Of a stretch of 64,000 bases of DNA, positions 36,101 through 48,100 are shown in pieces (position 1 is the first letter of the stretch; each line of letters starts with the position of its first letter). Origin of the DNA: Tanypteryx hageni (lineage: Eukaryota > Arthropoda > Insecta > Odonata > Petaluridae); contig CM054114.1 of assembly GCA_028673005.1 (NCBI GenBank), forward strand, positions 130,840,470 to 130,904,469, given 5' to 3'. Below the pieces are notes generated by a model. That model was not told where the DNA came from and ran no database searches. It saw nothing but the letters and a program-made list of their open reading frames with translations. The position numbers and the translations under genes are program-made.

Positions 36101-39100
36101 GTGATTAGTGTATTTGTCATTCATTGATGGCGACTTCTTTAAATAAAAGTAACATTCAAGCTATTAAATTAAAGCACCTACTCTCGAATCACTGATAAAT
36201 TTCCATGCAAAAAATTGGATTTTAAAAATTAAAAGCTTAACCAAATCAGTAATAATTGCCTTTTCAAGTTTTCTACTTTTAATTTATGTTAATCAATACT
36301 TTTAACAAATTCAGATTAAGAGCAATTAGTATTAGTATTATGCCTATCATACACTAGTTTTAAATAAATATTACATTTAGTGCTGATTTACAAAAATAAT
36401 GAAGACAGTGGGAGTGAATTTACCGGGTCTGAAATTTACTGAGAGCGAATTTACCGGAGGTGAAAATGACCGGGAGTCAAATTACCAAGTCAAATTACCA
36501 GAGTGAAAATGCTGGGAGTGAAATTACCGGGAGTCATATTACATAGAACCACCACAATCGACTAGGCCATTCCAGAGTTACTCACTAATTAAGGTTTATG
36601 AACTCCTCATTATATAAACAGACTTGGAGCATAATAAATAATTTATTGAAACATATTTTTGTTTTTTTTTGGCTCAAGTTTACATTAGTCAGCCAAAATT
36701 TAGGGGTTTAGGCAGTGGCGTACCAGACACCCTTGCAACCCTCATGAGGCAGGGGGGCATATGGTCAAAGCAGGCCCATATTTTTTATGCAAGGCCCTTA
36801 AATTTTTTTCCAGGACTTCAATTTTGTTTTGGCGGTACACCATTAGGTTTAGGGGTTAGTTTAGATTTTTAAACATTATTTAAATGAATTTTTTATACTG
36901 TATCTGCCTGAATATAAACAAATGTTTTTGTCAAAATTTATCATGACAAAATCACCCCTCGGCTTAAATGCGAGTCGGAGAAAAAATTTGGGGTTAGGGT
37001 TACGTCTCGTAGTCACCCATAGATGGCAGTACATCTCTCATTGCCGTCATGATCAAGTGATAGTACCTATTATATTTTTCATAAAGTAAATGTTTGACCT
37101 ACGATGAATATAAATGAATAAATAATAAAGCTAGAACATTGAATTTAGCAGTACCCATGTTTTGTTGCTGTTGTTACCTGTTCTTTCATTTCTAAATGCC
37201 ATTGGATATTTTCTTTCGTTTCTCAGGGCTATGCATATGTATCATTAAGAATATTTATCAATTTGTATTTTTTCATTAGCCATTAAAAGAAGTTCCTATC
37301 AGTTTTTCATGGCTATTGTAGTTATTGCTACAGCCATTGTAATGTTTGTATGCATGTTAAAACCTCATTTTATGGAATCTATTAAAATTGCATATATTGA
37401 CTATGCAGGCAATTACATAAAATGCGATGATGGCTTCTGATGCTCAACTCTTTGAATTTTGGTAAAACTTTACAAGGAACAGGTATAATTATAAAAATGC
37501 AATTTCTTAAGGCAATGTAAATGGCAATTTCATTGGAAATAGACTTGGATGAAAAATTATCTTGGCGAGGTCATTAACGCTTTATTTAACCTTTTGCAAA
37601 AATAAAGATGAATGAAATTATCATCACTGAATGTGGAACATTATTCAACAATGCAAAATTATTAATTGGAGTAATATTTCAAAATGTCAACAACTAATAT
37701 TTAAATGCTTCAAAACCTGGACAAAGTCATCTCTTAAGGAATTCCTTCCAGACAGTGTCCCAGAAATGAAGACATCCAGGAAAATGAATAGTAATTATCC
37801 TCAGTTACCTTGAAGACATAATGAAGGAACCATGGAGCCAACTTCTTGATATATGTTCCATCAAATAAATCGGTATCACAGACACCAGGATGAACAGCAT
37901 AAGCGTGTACTGGAATCGCAGATTTCTGAAAGAGCTTCTCCACATAGACGGTGAACAAGATTTGAGCCAATTTTGACTGAGAATAGGCTGCACTGGGCAT
38001 GTAGCATTTCCTAGTGAGTTCAACAAGAAGATAAAAGACCTTATACTAAAAAACCCTTTCACTAATAACTTAAAATTGAAATTTTGATGCACAAATGCTC
38101 TCAAGGATAAATAACACCGATTTTACCATAAGGAACAGATTGAATTCTTTTTCAAACAGTTGCAGAGAAATATATTTAGTTCAATAAAGATAAAATGAAT
38201 TTTCAAGGAAAATGTTGCTCACAAGTAGATCTTATTCTGCATATGCAAGATAATTTCAGGAAAATCACATATACAAACAAATGAGTTAGCAAACATATAT
38301 TTAAATAAATCATAGGATAAAACTAACAGAAAGTGATTTATAAAATTAATATCCACTTTTGGTTGATTTTTTAAAATATGAAGTCACATTTTATAACAAG
38401 GGAAATAATATGGTGTTCAGTACAAAATATAAAATGGCACACTTTCACTTAACTAATTTAAAAGTGGAAAGTACTACAAAATTGACATAAGATACTTATT
38501 TTTAAAGAACAGGATTTATTTTATATTAAATAGTAAAAAATGAGAATCTGACCAAACATTTGAATTTTAAATTATTATTTTCATTCTAAAATTTATCTTT
38601 TAGGCAATTAAAAATGTATTTATTAAATAGTTTTATATAAATTACAGTATTTAATTTTTAGTCAAATCCACTATGAAAAAATGCTCTGAAAATTATTATA
38701 ATTCAATAATTTAATAAAATAATCAAATCTCTTGTTTATTCACATGATTTTAAACCATTTAAAGCAAGCAAAGACAACCCCTGACCAGTGGGTCATATAT
38801 GCCCCCAAGAGCATTTTAAATTGTCTGCGAAGCTTTGATGAAAGAAAGACTCATAAAATTTAACACACAAATTCACATACAAATCCACAACCCCTAGGTT
38901 CCATACCATTGGCAAGTAGATGTAAATTATTGTATCATCCCATAATATGTACACCCACTTCCAAAAAAAAGTTACTTCCCGAGAGCACTCAGAATCTAAG
39001 TCCAGATCAAAACAATGATTTAACAATGCTGTAATCCTCACGCAGCCTGACCCTTCGCAGAAAAGACCTTTTGTTTTGAGGGTAAATTTCAAAGGATCGG

Positions 39101-42100
39101 GTTTCTCCTCCCATCATAAGAGGGCCCTTCCAAGTTTTCTAAATAGAAACGGAAGCTACAGCCACACCTATTGGTTCTTCTCCTTCTCAGGCAAATGAAC
39201 TTGAGTCTTCGGAATACAATTCAGTCCTATTTGGGAAGTGCAAGCAATCATACAAGAGGGTATTTCCATTTGTGTGCGAGCTAATTTTTGTTATGCCTCA
39301 ATTAACTCCAAGATGAAGAAACCAAGTCATTGGTCAGCTGCAGAGCAATGTCCCTGTGGGAAATTGCGAGGCAAATGAACGTGTCTCATGTCACTGTGCG
39401 TAAAATCAAAATTAAATGGGAGACGTAGCTAAGCGAAGACAGTAGAGAGAGATCAGGGAGACCTATGCTAACTATCCATGGGGAGGATGATCGTTAAATT
39501 AAATTAAATGATTTAATTTCCAGTATATCTGTAAATATTAATTTCTGACAATTGGAAGTAACATATTCATTATCAGGATCTCCAAATATACCAAACTAGC
39601 CAAGACTTGCACCATTATTCCACCGAGTTTTTTTTTGATAAATTTATGAACAAGAAAAACGAATTTTTATAACCACTTCTATATAGTAAATATTTTTATA
39701 TGCAGGAAATTATACCTAATACTAAAATTTTGCGATATAACTTATACGACAAAAATTTAACAATACACCAATAACACCAAGTCTCCAAGTCTAAGCAAAA
39801 TCTCAAAAGGCTAAGCTTTTATGTTAATTTTCAATCAATCATTGTTCTTCATGCGTGCGTTGAGTGTAATCTATGTGTACATGCACTGAAAATACCAAGG
39901 AAAGCAACCTTGGTAACCTCCTTTTGAAATGTGAAAAAATCTGGAAAAATTCTTCTACAATCTTACAATTCGAGCGAATGCGAATTAGTTAAGTGAATAG
40001 ACAATAAGAATTACATAAAGAATAGCATTCTTTTCTGTGTAAAATAGTGCAAATCCCGTGATGATATCTCCATTCTGAGACATTTAAAAATGTTTATGAC
40101 TATAGGTCTACCAAATTTAAAATGAAAAATGTGTGTACTTTACAGTAGAAAAGTGTCGCAAGTATGATAACGATATTTGCTGTCAGATAGCAGCAGTGTA
40201 AATTTTCCCCTCCTTCAAAGTACTCATCGGTAAATCAAGAAAATTAAAGTAAAATTTTTTAGCTGTGTCACTTTTCTCACGGGGTGCACTTTGTCAATTT
40301 TTTGGGCAATTGCATTATTATTATTCAAATTTTCAGTGTTTTCATTGACATAGACTACCACCTAGTAAATAGGTAAATCCATATTTCATATATTTTATCA
40401 CCAACTCAATATCCTAATTGGAAATTTTAGGAAGCATTGTGGGATGTCGCAAAATTTTATATTTTGCTAACAGATGACCCGGCAGAAATGACGTGTTTAA
40501 TAAAGTATAAAGTATTAACAAGTTCTTTGTCAAAGTAGTAAAATTTTGACCGTTTTCTCGAAGATGTGTGTGTACATTGTCGTAAAATATTTGCCCTATC
40601 ACAACTGAATTTTATAAATAACATTTTTATCACAATAACAGGAGTTGATTAGTTTTTGGGTAAAATCGGCTCACTGATATTTTGTTTTTCCTGAATATCT
40701 CGAAAATGGCTCATCCTACTGGAAAAATGACTATAATCAAATGGCTGTAGCTTCCATTACATAGACCCTTTTACGGTGGGAGGAGAAACCTAGTCCTTTA
40801 AACACAAGGTCTTTTCTGGGAAGGGATCAATCTTGTCAAATCATTGTTTTGATCCAGACTTAGATTCTGAGCGCTCTCAGGTGGTAACTTTTTCTTGAAA
40901 GTGGGTATACCTAATTTAAATTGCAAATTATGAATGAATAGAAATGTTTGTCTAAAAACTATTGGTTTTGTCAACTAACGATTAACAATCGGTTGTGAAA
41001 ACAACTGGTTGTGTCCATCACTACATATACCACATGCAATATCAGCCACGACTATGGTGGCACCTATTAGCAATATTTAGAATATTTCCTTACTGTACTT
41101 AGTTTTCCAAATATGGTATGAAATCAAAGGAATGGCTATATGGTGCTCAACAAAAGGGAAATTTGAAGAATATTTAAGAAAATATTTCTGAAGCTCTTGT
41201 ACTTGGATTCTTACTTTTCTCTTGTTTGGCCAATGTAAATTGCATTACAGTCACTGCAAATTAACTTGTAAATGCTGCACTTTAATAACTATCCACCTGA
41301 TAATGACTCTAATAAGTTGAAATCATGGTGATATAATTATGTTACTTGGTGGAATTTCATACTAAGCTACTTTAAATTTTTGTGAATTAAACTGTATTTG
41401 AATTTCCAGAACAATTAAATGAGACAAATTTAATTTAATTCTTTCAGCAATCCACCAACCTACCAACAGTCCTAAGCTAATCTCTCCATTTAAAGTATTT
41501 TAAAAAACAGTTAATAAGATCTTGTAACAACTCACAAGCTTGATAATTTTAAATATATTACCCACCTACTTTGATGCACGCTGGCATAAAATTTGTTTAA
41601 ATATATTTGTGGTATAACCCAAGAGTAATATAAAGACTTGTGGCTCTGTCACAAATAACTGTAACTATATGTAGCTATAAATGTCATTAAAATACGAGGG
41701 CTGATCAAAAATATCCAGGACAGAATTTTTAACAAAGTACATAACTACTAAATGCATCGAAGTGAAAACTATGTCGGAGATTTGGCAACATCTCCTGATG
41801 CGATATACCAGAGGAGCAGGCGTTAGTATGAATCAGTGGTGAGTGAGCTGTTCAACAGTGCAAGTGTGTTTTCCAGTCCGACGTAGTGCGAAATGGTTGT
41901 TGAAGGAGCAACATTTTTGCATCAACTTGTTGTAAACTTGGTAACATGGCCACAGAAACCTACGTACCCATAAATCCATGATTCATCACCAGTGATAATG
42001 CTTGGCAAGAAGCTGGCATCATTTTCGGCACGTTGCATAAATTCGCGGCACACTGCCACATGCTGTTCCATCTGATCTTGCGTGAGAAGGCTGGGAACAA

Positions 42101-45100
42101 GTTTTGCCGAAACGGGTTTCATCCCAAGATCCTGCGTCAGTATCGTTTGACATGTTCCATATGAAATGTTCAGTTCATCAACAATCTCTCTGATCTTCAA
42201 ACATCGGTTTTCACGGATTAAAGCATTGACACGGTCAACAGTGTCGTTTGTTCGCGTCGTTGACGGAAGTGCAGCCATTTTTTAAGCGTGAATACCACTC
42301 AAACGTCTTGGACTGACTTAACGCTGTTTCTCCAAATGCTTGTTGCAGCTTTTTGTAGGTTTCTGTGGCCGTGTTACCAAGGTTACAACAGAACTTGATG
42401 CAAAAACGTTGCTCCTTCAACACATCCATTTCGCACTATGTCGGACTGGAAAACACACTTGCACTGTTGAACAGCTCACTCACCACTGATTCATACTAAC
42501 GCCTGCTCCTCTGGTATATCGCATCAGGAGATGTTGCCAAATCTCCGACATAGTTTTCACTTCGATGCATCTAGTAGTTACTTTGTTATAAATTCTGTCC
42601 CGGATATTTTTGATCAGCCCTCGTATATAATAGATAATAATGGAAAAATATAATTATTTCAAAGCTACAATTGCTACAATGCATTTTGAAGGCTATGAAG
42701 GAAAACTATTAATGCATAACAAATTTTTCAACGTTTACTTTAAAGTTGATTGTAGGCTTAGTTCTTATGGCTACTCACTCAAGATATTAACCACTCCTTC
42801 AGCCATAAATTTATTGGTAAAGCCAATGCATTTCGCCCACTATGTGGGCATCATCAGGGCAAACCTGCTTCGACAGTGACACGTGGCCGACTGTGAAGAT
42901 TATGCGGAAGTTATTTGGAAAGAAAAGTTGCAAGAGAGGTGAAAACAAGTGAAGTACGAAATTTCTGTAGCCTGTGTTGTTGTGTGTTAGTCTGTGAGTT
43001 TGAATAATGTTTTGTTAAAGTCTGTGTTCATAAGGTTCGATCATTTTTTGTAAATATATAAGTTTTCCAATGCATTAAGGGAATTGTATGAGTTGTGTGC
43101 AGACGTAATTATTTTAATATCATCAGAGGTTATGCCATGTCCTGTCTCTGCTATGTGTTTCGCTACGCTGGATTTATCACAGTGATTACATTTGAAATGT
43201 GCTATGTGTTCTTTGAAGCGAGTGGTTATTTTCCTTTTGGTTTGGCCAATGTACTGTTTGTCACAATGTGAACATTGTATACTGTAAATGCCTGACTTTT
43301 CTAAATCAGCTGTCTTGTCTTTTGGGTTGCCTAGTAAAGTTTTTAAATTATTCGAGTTTGTATATACTGTTCTGTACCTTTTCTGTTTAAGAATCTTGTC
43401 CAAGCCCTTGTTTAACTGTGGAAAATAAGGTAATTTAATGAACTTTTCATCTTTTTTATTGTCAATGCTGAAAGTGGTAATATTAGCCAAGGTTTTCTTA
43501 AGATTGTATTTTTTAACCAATTTATTAATTAAGTTATGGTTGTATCCCAGATTTGTGGCTATTTCTTTTATATTTGCAAGTTCCTTATCATATCTGTTTG
43601 TTGAGTGGCACATTACACAATCTGTGAACTAAATGGTGGAAAGCAGCTATTTTTTGGCTGATGGGATGAAAAGAATTGTTTGGAATAAAATTATTAGTCT
43701 GTATGGCTTTTCTGTAAATGTCAAATTCAATTTGTTGTTTGTTTTTGATGATGAGTAAATCAAAAAAAGGTAAGATATTATTTTTTGTAAATAATGGGTG
43801 AATTTAATTGAAGGAAATACATTATTAAGTTGATTGATAAAATTATCTATAGTCTGTTTATTTAAATCAAACACAGCAAGGATATCATCGACGTATCTGT
43901 ACCACGTTTCAGGGAAATAATTGAAGTTTTCTTTGCATTTCTTCTCGAAGAAATTCAGTTCACAGATTGTGTAATGTGCCACTCAACAAACAGAAATATA
44001 ATAAGGAACTTGCAAATATAAAAGAAATAGCCACAAATCTGGGATACAACCATGTGGGTTGCTTAAAGAATTTAAGGAGCACAAACATGTTAACCTGATT
44101 AAATCAGAAAACTTTCTAATGCAAAATCTATTCATGAATAACTTCATCTGCAATGGCTGATATAACTCTTTGAAATAAAATTTCAGAAGGACGATCCCAT
44201 CTTACCCAAATAGTTAGCTAAAAAATTGAATAATATGCTCACTCTGACATGATATCTTCAAGGTTGATGTCACCGCAAATGTGAGCTATGGATGACACAT
44301 TGACCACTCGTGCATACTCTGGTCCAACTTTCCCTGCAGCTATTAAGCTTGGCAGGAGTAAATGTGTCAGAAGAAAATGCCCAGCATAGTTTACGGCAAA
44401 GTGGGACTCCATGTCTGGTACATCATCATTTTTAATGAGCTTAAATGGTGCCAACATTATACCCGCTGTTGAAAAAATTAAAGAGTGATTACAAATGTTA
44501 TTGCTTTGATGCCCAACATTAAAAACATATGATAATGTTAATCACATAACTTAATAATTAACAAATTTTATTGAGCATAAAATTAAAAACCAAGTGAAGA
44601 GCTGACCATAAAGTCTTAATCATATGAATCACTGGATATTTTTCATATTGATCATACTGCTAGAAAAGAAGACATCAATGCAATTTAAAATGATGGTAAA
44701 GTGCTGTTAATGAAATGAGAAATTATATACCCCAAGAGGGAGACCATAGAAATACCCGATGTCAAAGAATTACGAAGATTATTAGCCAAACAATTATAAT
44801 GATATCCAGGTTTATCTGCAGAGAAAAAACATTTTAAGCTTTCATACAATATACTTTTTAGAAATTTTATTTGGATGGGCTTAAGTAAAAATATTTTATA
44901 ATAAATCCATCATACTCAGTACAGTGGGTTCCGCTTATTAGACTCACTGGTTATTTAAATCAGCCGCTTTATTGAATCAAAACCAGAAATCCAAAACTAT
45001 TTTGTATCTAACGTTTTTAGAATTCTCCCATTATTGGAATCACTTGTTTCAGTTTACTGAATCATGGGGCAGTGGACGGCTGTGCCTAGAAGAAACCTAG

Positions 45101-48100
45101 AATTGAGAGGAGGACAGCCAGAGAAGTTCAGCAGTTTATACATGATTCAAACGACTTTGAAAAATTATTTTTTAAATAACATGAAAAATTAAATTCATTT
45201 TTAAAATTTTGTTTGTTTTAAACTTTCTTATAATATATCTCAAAAAATAATATAACCATTAAATTATAATATATGAACCAGGTACGGACTTTATTTTAAT
45301 ATTTTCTTACTATTATTATACACATCCTACAGATAATTGAATCAGCCAACTAATTGAATAAAAGAATGTTTTCCCAACTTGATTCTGATATGCGGAACCA
45401 ATTGTACTAATAAATAACACAGTAAAACTTATTATAAACTGTGTACTCACATTCCTCAGTCTATTTTGTTACTCTAAAGAAAATTTATATTGCGCATAAA
45501 GATATTTCATGGTAATAGAAATTTAACTTTCACCAAAAATGTTTTTCCATATTTCTTATATGAAAAGGGATCTATTAGATTAGGTCTGTCTACCTGTATA
45601 TGCTTATTATTAGGTGATTTACCTGCAAACATATCTCAAAGAAATACTGTTTTTACTAGGGTAGAAGATGATGATAATGACATACTTGGTTCATATCACT
45701 TAATTAGGCCTTATATATCACAGGAAATATAATTTTATATTCCAACTTTTAAATCCTATGAAAGAACTTCATCAAATTTATAATTTTTTCAAAATTCAAT
45801 AAGGTAATAAAATATCTAAATGTCACTATCTGGTCTGCCACTTAATTGAAAACCAAAATTTAAGTCTTGGGAGAATAGACAAACATTTTCTTTTCAACAA
45901 GGGTGATCTCCAATCATGCTCACAAACAGTTATTTATTCTGATGACATCACCCTTATTGTAGCAGAAGATTGTAGAGAGTTACTTCTCAAAAAAGCCGAA
46001 TTACCTATGAATTGTACGGCTATTGGTGTAAGAGTAATTTTCTTTCCCCAGTGACAAAAGGTCCATCAGTGAAATTTTTATCAGTAAGCAGTCAGCTTAA
46101 TATTGAAACTAAATGGTAAGTTCTTTCAACAAATGGATACTGCAAAATGTTGACAACTAGAGTAACACTACAAGTTAAATTGTATTACCCATATTAACAT
46201 TTTAACAGGTAAATTAAACTTGGTTGTTGATAGGCAGTATTCCATTCAAAGTTTACATTACATATGCCATTGATTTCTTGGGTTCAAGCATCCACACAAT
46301 GACTTTTGATAACAGGATAAGGCTATCAGACATACTATAAAAACCGAATTCTGAGCCCCCTACAAACCATTATACCAAACACATAATATCCTACTTAGAC
46401 TATCATTATATTTTTCAACCAATCACTTGTGTGAAAAAATTTGATATTTAATGATCGATCATAATTCAACCAGCAACTCTTTTAACATACACATATATTA
46501 CACATTCAAACTCAAAATACAATTTAATGTATGTTTACTATGGGATTGAAATATTACAAACTACCACATAACATCAAAATTATTGAAAATATTAGCATTT
46601 TTAAGGAGACAGTTATTGGTCTGCAGTTTAATGTAAATGAGTTTTGAAATGAATGACATGTTATTGTTGTGTGTCCTGTTATTACTTTATGACCTGTCAT
46701 ATACACATTTTGTACAAATACACTTACCCAGTGCTTTTTTTGTGATGGTACATGCCGGTATGGCATGCCAGCACTTTTTTTGCAGAGCAAAAAAAACATT
46801 CAATATGGACAGGGGAGGGGCACAGGAAGAGATAAGGTGTGTGAGAGGCATTTTAAAATTTATCAAGATATGAGTACCGGCACCTCTTTGTTTTACAAAA
46901 AAAGCACTGCACTTAACCAACAAACTCTTCCTTACTTATTAAAAACAGTGAACAGATGATATAATACAAGGAATGTGGCTTGTTTCTAAATTATATATGA
47001 GATATTGATCAAGAGATGAAATTATTTGCTATTTTAAAAAACCCTCATGAAAAAATCTAACAAAAGCCCTTACACAATAAGTGTGGCTCTTAAAATATAC
47101 CAGATTCCAGAACCTTACTGTGAAGGTAAACTTTGGAAAGCTTAGTCATTCATAACAAAGCAAATGCCATAGCTTTAAAATCGAATAACAAGTAATATAT
47201 GTGTTGTGTAGGGTGCAGGGGAATTTCCCAAGAGAAGAAGACTGTTAAGTAAAATTATAAGAATAGAACTTGTGTTAAAAATAACTTATTTACAGGAGCT
47301 TACATTTGGAATAACTGATTCGTGAGGAAATTTGCAGTCGATATGTGATAAGAACAAATATTTCTGTGATGATATGATAAGGTTTCCATGAGTAAGTGCA
47401 TATAATTATCTGCATGTTATTGATAATAAAAAATGATCTACTAACTATAATGAAAACACCGCAACCGAATGTATCGATACACACCATTATTGATGAGGAC
47501 TTGTATTTTTGGAAACTCCTCTTTCACTTTTGCTGCAAATTTTCGCACTGACGCCATGGATTCCATATCAATGTGATAAACTTTAACATTCCCTCCTTGG
47601 ATGCCTCCTTCCCTGATTTTCTTTACTGCTTCTTCACCCGCATTTACATTACGGCATCCTTGCGGAAAAGGAAGTGATTGTAATCAAAAGTGTTAATTAA
47701 CATAACCAACACACCGCTATATAAACAGAACCTACCAATCACTACATCCATTTCACATTTAAGTAACTGTTTAACGACTTCGAGGCCTATTCCTCTTGCT
47801 CCTCCAGTTATCACGGTCACTTGGCCGACTTTCTTTGGCAACACTAAAATAGAAATATTTTAAATTATAACTAGTTTGAATAACAGTTACTATTCCTAAA
47901 GATAGCATATGATTTACGAAAAAGTTCAGTTAATAGAACTATTTTAAATTACATTATTAGATTCAGGAAGTATCTCGTATCTAAATAAGTACTTTTATAA
48001 AACTTAACTGCTTAAATATTTATTGTAAACTGCAATAATGACACTAGTTCATGGATAAAACAGATCTGTTCACCGAGTTAACGGCAAAATATTGGCAATT

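Larger units (their letters stand above)
33660..36550 (-). mobile_element. Mutator-like (MULE) foldback element with minisatellite inverted ends
   Basis: Long inverted arms occupy about 33660-33870 and 36330-36550. The outer part of each is a degenerate tandem repeat (GGTAAATTTCACTCCC and variants); the inner part is unique sequence, e.g. CTATTAGTATTATGCCTATC at the right and its complement at the left. A 9-bp target duplication with one mismatch, ACCACAACC (33651-33659) and ACCACAATC (36551-36559), fits the MULE superfamily. The interior encodes a decayed transposase on the minus strand and has acquired a hAT MITE and a Helentron-like copy. Confidence 0.75.
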
